A stretch of 64,000 nt of DNA from Emydura subglobosa (taxonomy: Eukaryota > Chordata > Testudines > Chelidae), in NCBI GenBank assembly GCA_007922225.1, contig ML679969.1:18287999-18351998 (forward strand), read 5' to 3'. Position numbers and translations under genes: made by a program. The notes beneath the pieces are model-generated. The model was not told the origin of the DNA, did no database searches, and saw nothing but the letters and a program-made list of their open reading frames with translations. This document shows, piece after piece, positions 34,312-45,100 of the stretch. Each line of letters begins with the position of its first letter. The first letter of the stretch is position 1.

Positions 34312-37300
34312 TCCCCTGGGCCAAGGTCACACCGAGGGAACAGCCGTCCTGTGGCTGCCTAGCCTTGGGCAGATTGGGCCGTGGCCAGGTGATGGATGGC
34401 CCTGAGCTGAGTGACAGCTCTGGAGAGGGAATGGGGGCCACTCCTCCTAGCATGAGGACCTGGGCACAGGGGTGGGTCCCTGGGGGCGAGAGGAATGGAG
34501 TCTACCCCCGCCCATCCCTGTAGCCCCCAGCTGTAGGGAGGACAGTGACCAGAGAAGCTTGAGCCAAGTTCCACTGAAATCAACAGGAGCCTCTGACTTC
34601 ACGGGGAGCTGGATCAGGCCCCTCATAAGGATCCTTACAGGGCAAGGGGGATGCAGGGGCAGCCCATACTTTGTGCTGCCATTCTGCACGGGGTGAGCGT
34701 CACGCACAGCGAATAGTGATAGTAACAGTGCAGCTGTGTCAGGGTAGGACAATATAGCCGGGGAGGCCAGATCCCACCTGGGATGATGTTAAGGTTCAGA
34801 TGTTAAATGCAGGAAATACGGTTACACTTTATAGGAAAGGTCTGTTAATCGATGGCTGGAAGAGTTCCTAAATTCTGTTCTGAACATGCCAGTGGCCAGC
34901 AGCGTTTATCAGGGGTGGTTAGAAACACGTCAGCAGAAGGGGGTATGGATGGTTATCGGCCAGGGTCACAGGCCACCCATGGATCAACTGGACTTCATAA
35001 CAAGCTACAGCAACCGATTAACCAGTTATTAAAACATGCACTTCACCTTCGTTAGTGCTCTATGCACAGCATGCAGATAGCACCTTCCTGCAAGGTGAGT
35101 GTAAAATCAGTTCAGACTCAGGGCTCCCTTGCGACCACGTTTTGCTACTGCTTCCCAGGGGGCTAATTTTAATGCCTTATTGACACAGGGTGACTGGCCC
35201 CTTTCAAGGGAATCAGGGCCCGGTCTGTACAGGACAGGCTGCGTTAAGGCGAACACGCCCATCTCAGCCCACCTGTAAGTAATTAACTGCCTGGGTGGTT
35301 GGTTGGCAGCTAATTGACTAATGAGCGAGCACCTGGACCTGATAAAATGCTAGCAGGGTTCAGTTGCTGGAGGGTGCTCTTAGAGAGAGGAGTTCCCAGA
35401 GACACGCCAGAGGAGATGCCTGCTTAGCTCATAGTACATAGGGCCCAGAAGCAGGGCAGAGGGATTCTTGAGCACAAGGCGGGTAAACCTGCCTGAATTA
35501 TTACACAGACCCTGGAGGAGGCTGTGGGACTCCTGATTTTGGGTGGGGACCCAGCTCCCAGAGGGGGGTGGACTAGAGGGGCTAAAGACACTGTGCTCTG
35601 TACAACAGTTAGGAAGTAAGACTTAAAAAGGGGGGATCTTGATCGCGGTACTGCAGCCTGGGAGTAAATCCATGCAAGAGGGAGAAAGAGTGCAGCAGGG
35701 CTATGCTGTGCCACAAGGGAGTGTGTGTGTGTGAGGGGGGCACCCGTCACACTTATTGGGTACTGGCCTCTCGGTGGTGATCTCTGCCAGGGGAGTGCTC
35801 GCTAGCCTTCCCTGGCGGGTGCATATATGGAGTTATCTCGCATCAGGGCTTCTCTTGCATGTCATTTCCCTGCATTATGATAATGGTTGGATTTCAAATA
35901 AATAGGAAGGACAGAGTGTTGCTCTTCCATTCAGAAAGACATGGCCCCGAATTCCCCTGGTGGTAACTGTGCTGGTTTCCGCAGTGTCTTCCAGGGCTGG
36001 ATTTAGCTCATGTCTGTTCTCTGAATTTCAAATACATGCATGAAGTTCACTTCCAACTCATCCCACAAGGCATTTCCCACTAGCTGCCCTTCCCCCCAAT
36101 CCCCCCCAGCACAATGGCAGTTGGGACAACAGGCACCTTTTCCTGCAGGGTGCTTCCCCTGTCTTTGACCTATGTAATGGGTAACCTCAGCTTCTCGATG
36201 AGTCTCCCAGGCCGACCCATCCCTGGCTGTCCTCTGCCTCTGATCCCCAGTTCATGGTGTCAGCATTTGAGCCAGTCACATTCCAACGCTATCCCAGGGC
36301 AACATGGCCCCTTTAAATAGGACCAAAATTAGTCTGGGAGCAAGAGCAGGTGGCATGAAATGAATGTTAATAATTAACAAGTGACCCTGGTTTAGAAGGG
36401 GATTTGTGTGTGTGTGTGTGTGCGCGCAGATGGTCAGAGAACAGTAGACATGGTTATACAAGGCTTAGTTGCTTTACAATCAAGGTGTACGACACAGCAC
36501 AGTTTCTCTGAGCATCAGGATTATCCCACAAAGATCCACCATAGGGGGTCAGTCCAGTAACCTGGTGGGGAGTGAGGACCTATGTTCTCGCTAGGAGGGT
36601 CAAAAATTCCTAGTCAGCCTGTTTTCCCAGGAAGGGGGCTTGGGCAAAGGGAGAGAATTGCAGGGATCCCCGAACTCCCTTTACTAATTAGGAGATTTTA
36701 AAAATAATAAAATTTGCCTTGTGATTTTTTAACCTTTTGGGGGTCAAATTTCTCTGCCACTGCCAGAGATAGAAACTGCTTCTCCAACTACTCCTTTGTG
36801 TTCCAAACGAAAGCTGAGTGTCTCACCTAATCGTGTGACTCCAGGAGTCGGAGGCTTTCTGAAAAACACCGATTCGTGCTACAGTCAGGGGAGTTGCCAA
36901 CACAGGCTCACACTGCCCCCCTCCCTGCCCTCCATCTCCAGTACGGAGTGTTAGGCTTACACCAGCCATGGCTGTTTGAGCTAGAGCGACGTCTGAACAT
37001 GACCGCCATGCAGCGAGGCAGAAGGTGCGATGGCCGCGCTTCTCTGCAGGTCATTAGATCTTTCTTAAAGACAGGAAAACGAGGGCATTGCTCGCTGTAT
37101 TGCCTGGTCTGGACTAGCCTAATCGGTTATAGATGGGTCCGTATGTAGCACGTCCCTGCCCTCTGACCTTTGCCTGCCCCAGGGGGAGAAGCTGTCCCTT
37201 TACCCGGTGTGTGGGCCCTGACTCTCCTCTCTCGCGCAGTGTAACAAGTGGAGTAATTACAACGTACAGCAGGGGAGCGGAGAGCAGAACCAGGCCTGGA

Positions 37301-37639
37301 CCTGGCCAGTCACATTGGACCGAGGGGCTGGCCAGAGATAAACCACAACCCTGAGTGGCTCTTTGGCAGCGGGGATGGTACCCAGAGTTGTGAGGCACCT
37401 CACCACCACCAGCCCTTAGTGTGAGAAATCTCTGCCCACTGTGGCTCAGCTCCCTGCAACCCCCAGTCTGTGGCAGCACTGGCCCTGCCTGCCAGGACTC
37501 TGCAGGCCTCGCTCTCTCTGTGCAGGCAGCGATAGGTGCCTGCCAACCCTCCAGTGCCCCGCAGCCTCCAGCCCCTTCTCCTCTGAACACTCCCAGAATG
37601 ACCAGGCCGGCTGTTCCCAAAGGAGCAGAACACGCCACT
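34312..37639. other. intergenic DNA upstream of copy A, no gene recognised
   Basis: No exon-like homology is seen; in particular there is no third elastase copy (no GDSGGP, AAHC or SWPWQ coding block on either strand). A (TG)n tract is at 36404-36426. Confidence 0.5.
36404..36426. repeat. (TG)n microsatellite
   Basis: An uninterrupted TG run of about ten units followed by CGCGCG. Confidence 0.9.
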
Positions 37640-38343
37640 TGTCAGATTCAGCTTAGGGCCAGTACTTTGCTTAGCACCACAGCAGGGAGATCTGTTTCTA
37701 GTGAAAACAAGGATACGTTTATTGCCCCAGAACAGACATCCAAGTGATAGCGGGTGAGAATATTGGAAGCAACTGGTTACACATAAACAAAATCATAACA
37801 CGCTTTCTAGAGACTAAACTTAACTAACAAGTTATCCTCTCACCTAACGACGCTCATCTCACCCAATTTCCCCCCAGCGTTCTCAGCCAAGCCTGGTTGA
37901 GACCCCACTTCCAGGAAGCGAATTTGCTGTCCACTTCTGCCTAGGTGAGGGGTGCCAGGGTGTCGTCTTTGTCCCCCCAGTATAGTAGAGCAAACCTGTG
38001 ATGTGCAGCTCAAGATAGGGTTCTCCCCACTGTTTGCTTCTTCCTGTTATTTTTCTCTCTTTGAAGTTTTCACAACCCTTTGTTAGCTCTCGACTCAGAC
38101 TGGTGACAGACCCATCGTGAAATACGCAACACTGAATGTACACGTAAACGACCAGATAGTGAGACATCCCATGTCTGAGACAAAACCTGGTTTTCCCTTT
38201 TGCTGGTGGCCAGTCCCTAAGTACGCACGTTAAGAACACAATTTTCCACCTGTATGAATAACTCCTGACATATCTGTATGTGCGTTTTGCAATGATACGA
38301 TGACCAGTAGGACATAGGCTTTCACCGGAGACCTCACGTGACA
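37640..38343 (-). mobile_element. candidate solo LTR
   Basis: On the minus strand it starts TGTCACGTGAGG and ends AATCTGACA, giving TGTCA...TGACA inverted ends. A minus-strand AATAAA (in GGGGCAATAAACG) lies about 75 bp before the end, as in an LTR R region. It has no neighbouring retroviral coding sequence and no clear target-site duplication, so the identity is inferred from ends, signal position and length (704 bp). Confidence 0.5.
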
Positions 38344-38527
38344 CCCTTTGGCAAACTAAAATCTACAGGCTCGACCCAAGAGATCCCTGAAACCCCCTGC
38401 ACCCTCTCTCTGCCCCTTGCCAGTTGGCACTAAGAGGTTCTGGATCTATGGCCCAGCCACCACTCGAGGGGTACGGAGTGGATGGGCATTACATCATTGG
38501 ACACTAGGGCTCAGATCCTCAAAGAGG

Positions 38528-38575
38528 TTCAGGTGCCTAACTCCCATTGATTTCAAGGAGAGTTAGGCACCTGAA
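38528..38575. repeat. palindromic foldback repeat, copy 2
   Basis: Arms of 23 bp (38528-38550 and 38553-38575) around a 2-bp centre, with 21 of 23 positions complementary. The palindrome extends more weakly to about 38508-38594 (CCTCAAAG against CTTTGAGG). It shares its core with the foldback at 12003-12046. Confidence 0.8.
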
Positions 38576-38579
38576 TAGC

Positions 38580-38815
38580 TTTGAGGCTCTGGGCCTAGTG
38601 GACTAAAGTGACTGGAGACTAGGACCAGCTGGTTTCTTGTCTCTAGCTCTGCTGCTGATTTCCTGTGTGCCTGGGCCAGTCCCAGCCCCCTTCTGTGTCC
38701 TAGTTTCCCCAACTGTACAATGGGGATGATATTTATTTGCCACCTCCCAAGTGGCTGTGAGGGTTCGTTTGCTAACATCTCCATGATGCAAGGAATTATG
38801 GCCATCTCTGTCTCA
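38580..38815 (+). repeat. MIR/CORE-SINE-like fragment
   Basis: Carries the conserved SINE core order: TAGCTCTGCTGCTGA, CCTGTGTGCCTGGGCCAGTC, TAGTTTCCCCAACTGTACAA, then TGGGGATGATA. The tRNA-like head is degraded. Confidence 0.65.
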
Positions 38816-39520
38816 CAAATTTCCTGGCCTCTACTGACTGCTCCTTGGATTGGTTCCCATCTCTAAACAGGAAAGGGAAATAAACAGGAACCTGCATTTC
38901 CCATGAATCAGCAGGTAGCGTACAAGAAGAGGAATAAATTACACCAGACTTGGGCACCTTTATGTCAACAGAGTTGCATCCACAATAGGGGTGGTGGTGG
39001 TACAACCACGTCGGTGAAAAATCCCACACCCCTAACCGACATAGTCACACTGGTACCAACCTGTGTGTAGAGCAAGACTTGGGAACAGGATCTGCCCTCA
39101 GAGAATAATCAGCCAATCCCTGGTTAGCAGATGATGTAACATCTCTATCCTGTTGCATTGGCTGAGCACTTCCAAAGCTACTAAGATTCATTCGTGCGCT
39201 ATGTTTTTAAATGCCCTACCTGAGGGGCAATTACCGCTTTGCAGCTCTACCAACATCGCTCGTCTGAGAAAGTGAGGGCTGGAAACTTAGGTAAGACATT
39301 GGTTTAAAATCCTAATTGTAGATTAAAGCTACTGGGCCTCTGCTTTTGAGGACTGTGGAGAAAATTCTTCTCTTTGCTTATTTGGAGCACATCAATTTTT
39401 CAAGAATGCCTTGCTGCAATGAAGTTACAGGTGCTAACCTGCGGGCCTCATAATGGCTGTCTAAGACCTTGTCTACACTAGCGCTTATGTCAGCAAAACT
39501 TGTGTTGCTCAGGGGTATGA

Positions 39521-40575
39521 TGTTGCCCGATTTCTGGGTGTTTAGTAATTTAATGGGGTTATAGGCTTGCCAGTTGATCTGATCAGAAGATAATGAGGTT
39601 CTAGTCCCAGAATCAGGCTCCAGAAGAGTTTTATAGGGACCCCCGAGGTGCACGACAGGAATGCTCACACTGATAACCGAATCTGTATAATTTTATGAGC
39701 TTTTATTAAGATAACATAAAATGATAGACAAATGACTGATTAAAAGAAAATGAATGATCAAATGGCTAATGGATAGGGTTACAGTCTTATTCTAAAGACA
39801 CATGTGATAGATAGATAGATAGATAGATATTTCTACGGTATGCTTTGGATTAATATACTCACACCCTTCCCTGATGACCTGGTTGAAAGAGATGTCCGGT
39901 TCCTCACCTCTTGAGTAGAGGCGTGGAGAGCTAGGCAGTGCTCTAGAGCTAAGAGCTGCGAGGCTAAGACTCTCACTACAAATAATACTAAGTATAAACG
40001 AAGTACAAAAGATCTAAACGCAATAGCTAGAAAGTTTCAAGAAGGAGTAGCTGACGATTGCCCCAAGTAACCCTGAACAATATGGGTCCTCCTTCTAAGT
40101 CCAAACTTGGATTCTTCACTCCTAGATTATTAGGATGCACTTATTCTATAGGCTGGCAGGTTCGTGCGTATTAATAACATATCCACATCCTTGCCAGATG
40201 GTTCGCTTAGCTCGCCTTTGTTATTTCTGGCCCTTTTGTGGGATATCTGTGAAATTTACTTGGGGCATAAACTGAGACAGCCTCTCTTCCCATTCTCCCC
40301 CTCCCCCCAGTGCCTCCTGACTTATCTAGGGTAAAGGTTATAACCATATATGTCTTATCCTTTAACACATCATTACTTATTTGGGCCAAAGGTCCCGAAC
40401 ATATGTATGCTAACTGCCTTAGCTTTCATACAGGATGTGGCCTGTAAGGTACCTTGCATTACAGCTAAAATACTTTAATATGAATCTATGACTCCCGTCT
40501 AATAAAACAACAATACTTACATCTATAAGGAAAGGTATATATGTGCAAGCAAGCAGGCTAGTCCTATAGGCTACA
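39521..40575. mobile_element. solo-LTR-like insertion, 1055 bp, with 4-bp target-site duplication
   Basis: Starts TGTTGCCCGA and ends GGCTACA. ATGA precedes it (39517-39520) and is repeated immediately after it (40576-40579). Removing it restores a continuous foldback element. TG...CA ends, length and a 4-bp duplication fit a class I (gamma-type) endogenous retrovirus LTR. AATAAA occurs in both orientations (plus at 40501, minus near 39703), so orientation is left open. There is no coding sequence. Confidence 0.75.
39806..39829. repeat. (GATA)n microsatellite inside the LTR-like element
   Basis: Six consecutive GATA units. Confidence 0.9.
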
Positions 40576-40879
40576 ATGAAAAAAACACACCCCGGAGTGA
40601 CATACGTTTTGCCGGCATAAGCGCTTGTGTGGACAGCGCTGTGTCAATGGGAGAGCGTCTTCTGCCAACATAACATGGCTACACAAGCGCTACACAAGCA
40701 CACCAATACAGCTGTGCCGCTGTAAGTTTTAAATGTAGACTAGTCCTTCGTGTAATTTGTTTATTTACACGTCAGCCAGTCGTAGGTAGCAATGGGCCCA
40801 AACGGCATGCAAGCAGCCTCTCTGAAACTCCATGTCTGCTTTTCAGGGCACTAGACACCCTCAAAAATTGACTCTAGTT

Positions 40880-41280
40880 TTCATAGATTGTAAGGCCAGA
40901 GGTGACTGTGATCATCTGGCCTGACCTCCTGCATAACACAGGCCAGAGACCTGACCTGCATTAATTCGTGTTTGAACTAGAACAGAGCTGTTAGAAAAAC
41001 ACCCAATCCTGATTTTAATATGGCCAGCGATAGAGAATCCACCTGGACCCTTTGTAAATTATTCCAGAGGTTAATTACCCTCAACTCACTGTTACAAAAA
41101 CTGTGCCTTAATTCCACTTTAAATTTGTCTCACTTCAGCTTCCAGCCATTGCATCTACTATCTTGGTCTGTTCGACTGAAGAGCCCGTTATTAAATATTT
41201 GTTTCCCATCTAGGTACTTATAGACTGCGAGCAAGTCACCCCTGAACTTTCTCTTTGTTAAAGGGCCCAGACTGAGCTCC
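40880..41280 (-). mobile_element. CR1-clade LINE 3' fragment (third, diverged family)
   Basis: On the minus strand the C-terminal ORF2 signature is readable (LTKRKFRGDLLAVYKYLDGK, then FFSRTDQDSR-like sequence), followed by the part corresponding to the W/LE-F terminal segment and a 3' UTR. It is only about 400 bp long and is strongly 5'-truncated. Confidence 0.7.
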
Positions 41281-42097
41281 GGGAGTCTAGTGAGATTACG
41301 GCAGAGTGAGAATTGCTGATCTTTGCAGCAGCTCCCCCTGAAAAGGAAGATCACCACCACCAACCGCCCACAACCATGCGGCATTTCACAGACTGGAACA
41401 ATGACTCTTCAGGGCACAGCTGTATGCAGAGAATGCATTTTTCAGCACACCTGTGAAGAACTGGCCTGTCTTTGCAGTTCTGTGGCTGCCTCTAACTCAA
41501 AGCAGGACCTGTCACACCGCCCGGTCAGCCCTCTCTGCGCTGCCCTGACACCCACCCGGCGTTGGGGCTCTGGACAGTGGTGCTTAAGGAGTTGTCCTTG
41601 GCGTGCCCTGCTATAGACGTGGGGATGGATGGGCGCATGATGGTGTGGGCTGCAGGCAGAGGGTGGGCATGGAGTTTGATGGCCTGGGGGTGGGCACTGA
41701 AGAAGGCCGGAGAGGATAGCGCTGTCCTTTCCTAGCCCTGGAGGAAAGCCATCCTGCTGGGTGCTACACCAGGAGCACTGCAGCAGCCCCTCCCCTGACG
41801 TCTCCCAGCCCAGCCCAGCCTCTCCTGTTGGCTTTTTCTAGTGGGCACAATCCGGGCACTTCTCCTTGCCCAGACGGCACTGCTGCATGGGCCAGACAAT
41901 GGGATTGTCTTCAGCCTGCCTTTCAAAGAGGGGCAAGACGGGGAGATCTCAAGCTGGCCACGCAGACACGTCTGGCACAGACCCCTGCACTGAGACACCT
42001 GCCTGCTTCGCTCAGGACACACGTGTGTGGGAGTGGAGCAGACTGTGACCCCGAAGAACAAGGCAAAGCTCACAAGTTGCATGCATAGGGCAATTGT
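41281..42097. other. intergenic stretch downstream of copy B, no gene recognised
   Basis: No coding homology is seen; open frames are short and lack signatures. Confidence 0.4.
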
Positions 42098-42103
42098 TTT
42101 ATT
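42098..42103 (-). terminator. polyadenylation signal of elastase copy B
   Basis: AATAAA on the minus strand, 49 bp after the TAG stop codon, within a short 3' UTR. Confidence 0.8.
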
Positions 42104-42151
42104 GGCTCCACAGACAGACACTCCACCAGGACGTGGCTCAGCAGCTCGTGA

Positions 42152-45100
42152 CTAATTATTAGTGAGGATCTGGAAGGAAAAATCAAGCGAGAGATCGGTG
42201 ACTGTGCCGGGTTCGTGAGCAGGGCAAACCGAGGGCAGTGCCTCTACAGAGCGATGTTCTAGCAAGGCCCAGGCTCTGGCGTTTGAAGGGCTGCCCTTGG
42301 CCGCACACGCTCCTGGGGCTGCGTCTGAGATCATTGGAGCAACCTCACAGCAAAGCACGGAGGCTGCATGACAGGGTGCATGGACTAGGGGTCCATTTCC
42401 AGACTGCGCCACTTCTTGCCTGCCTTCCCAGGGGAGAGGTCCCTGCAAAACCCACACAGACTGGGAGGAAGGGCTCTGCCTGCTCAGGGAATGCTCCCAG
42501 CCTCAGTGGGCTGCCTCCCTTCGCAGTGTCCTGCCCCCTGCTGGCACCCTGGGGGATTCCTGTGCTGTGGTGCGTGGGTTTGATGGACACATCTCATTGC
42601 TGGTTTGCTGGGCTCTGCGATTCTGATTCAGATCTAAGCCACTTGGTGGGCCCAAGCAATGGCAGAGCTTCCTGGGGTCCCATACGTGACTATTAGCCAC
42701 CTCTTTCCTCTGTTTGCCACTGACTGCCCCTCCCCTGCCCATGAGTGATAACGGATGGGGCAGCGGGCGGGGGGTCACTCTGGCAGCAAAGCGCATCTCC
42801 AGGGAAAGTCCCCCCAGAAGATCTGCACAATGGCATCATATCACCACCCCCCAGTCAGAGACCTGGGCAGCCCTCGGAGCTGGGAGCCGGCACAGCACCC
42901 GTGGGCAGCTGCTCACCCCACCCGTGTCCCCAGGTAAATTACCTCCTCGATCCAGGCATCAAAGGCTGAGACCCGGGTGAAGACGGTGGGTTTCTGTAAG
43001 GTGTTGCACCCCCGGGAGGAGACAAAGCTAGTGACCCCGTGGACGTACCATATCCCGTCCGATGCCTGGCAGTTGAGGGGGCCGCCGGAGTCTCCCTGGA
43101 ATAGAATCAACCCCCCATGGGCACAGCGTGCAGGGCAGCTAACCCCCATGGCCCCATCTGTGGGGAGCCAGGGCTGCATGGTCCAGTGGCTGGGATGCCC
43201 ACAGCTCCTGGAGAAGGGAGCCCCCGTGGGAGAATGGGTTTGGTTCCCCGCAGTCCTCCAGGCTGCTGCGAGGTTGGTGCAGGGACTGGCCCAGTGCTCT
43301 GCCTGGCCATGCAGGAGATGAAACTCAGGTGGCCTCCCCTTCCCAGGGCCACCGGGGCTCTGCCAGGCGCCCTTCCCTTTGCTGTTGGGCACTCACATTG
43401 CAACCGGCTCTGATGTCCCCGCCAGCACAGACCATGGTCGTCTTCACTGAGCTCCCCCACCAGTCAGGCTGGGAGCAGTGCACGTAGTCCACCACTGGGA
43501 GCAAAGCCTGTTGCAGCCTGGCAGGCAGAGGCCCACCCGCTGCAAAGGGAGAGACGCCCTGTAGCTTTAAAAGAGCTTCCGAGCAGGCTCTGATCTCTGC
43601 ATGGACAGGGCCTCTCAGGTCCCCCCACCCCACTGCTCTCTCCTCTTCCCAAAGGCAGACTCCCCTCGGCCACAGCCAGGCTGGGGCCCATCTACACCAT
43701 CACAGACTCAGGGTCCTGCCTCCTGCAGCTTGCACCCACTGGCTAGCTCAGCGCCTGGCCCTGCTTCCCCCTGCTGCTGAGCCAGCCTCTGCAACAGCAG
43801 AGAGGAGAGGTCGCTGGAGGGCAGAAAAGAGGAGCACCCACCCAGTCACCATGCGGCCAGCTCCTCAGCTGATGTCAGCCAACCTAGCCCCACTGGCTGC
43901 AGCAGAGCTGTGCTGATTTACACCAGCCCAGGGTCTGGCTTGGCTCAAAGGTTCCAGTGCGGGACACTAGCAGTGAGCCGGTGACCCCGAGAACAGGCCC
44001 AGCCTCTAGCCCCAGCTCTCACGGCTCCCGCTAATGGCACACGGCAGGGCCCTGCGCACCAGCAAGGACAATCCGGTGCTTGGGGGAGTGGCTGCTAGGG
44101 CAGATTAAAGCCAGCTCGCCCTCATTGCCCCCTTGTAGCTGCCCCTGCCGTTACCCTGGGGAGAACCCCACATCCTGCTCCCTACAGCAGCCTGCGGCAC
44201 CCCGTAGCTCCCGGGACAGGTTCTCAGGCACGTACTGTAGAGACGACCCCAGCCACTGATGTAGCAGGGGTATCCGTTGGGCAGAACCTCGCCCGGGGGC
44301 GGGAGGCAGCCCAGCTGCACCTTGTCGCTGAGCTCGGCGCTCCTGGACAGCTTGAGCAGGGCGATGTCGTCGCTGCAAGAGAAGGTGGGAGAGAGCTGGC
44401 ACAGAGCTTGGCATCAAGAGGCCTGTGTCGCTGGGCAGGGGGAGAACACCCTGAGCCGACCCTGTTGGCCAGTCCCAGGACAGCTGGGCATGGCAGCTGC
44501 TTCTGGCAGAGATGCTATCCGATGGAGCCCAGGGCAGGGGCAGGGCAGGGGCCGGGCAGAGCGTTCTCCATGCAGGGTCCATGGGGAGGAACCTGCTGCC
44601 ACCAGAGAAGAGGCTGAACACAAGTCTTGACATAGACACATCTCTAAGGGATGGGCAGGGCAGGGGCCGGGCAGAGCGTTCTCCATGCAGGATCCATGGG
44701 GAGGAACCTGCTGCCACCAGAGAAGAGGCTGCACACAAGTCTTGACATAGACACATCTCTAAGGGATGGGCAGGTTCCCCCGCCGCCCCCTCCTCCCAGC
44801 ACTCAGCCTTCAGGTCAGGGGGGATCTGCTCCGGGCTTCCTCCAAGGGCCGTCCATCATCATGGATGTGGCTGCCATGGCAACAGGTGCAGCAGAGATGC
44901 CCATAACAACATCCACCCCTCACACCTCTTCCTCAAGTCCTACTGCCTTCAAGGAGAGCTTGGGCGCAGGTGGGGCCCAGTGGGGCCCACGTTTCTGAGT
45001 ACAGCCTGGTCTCTACAGAAGCCGGGCACGGGGAGTCCAGTCAGCCTGGCTCCAGGAGTGCTAAGCGTGACAGTCCCAGCTGACCATTGGGAGCAGCAGG

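Larger units (their letters stand above)
39464..40750. mobile_element. foldback DNA transposon split by a solo-LTR-like insertion
   Basis: The left half (39464-39520, GACCTTGTCTACACTAGCGC) and the right half (40576-40750, ending with the complementary TGTAGAC terminus) belong together. The left arm at about 39478-39515 is the reverse complement, with a few differences, of about 40587-40624 (motifs AGCGCTTATG and GCAAAAC). The element would be roughly 230 bp without the insertion. It is a non-autonomous foldback type, with no transposase. Confidence 0.7.
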
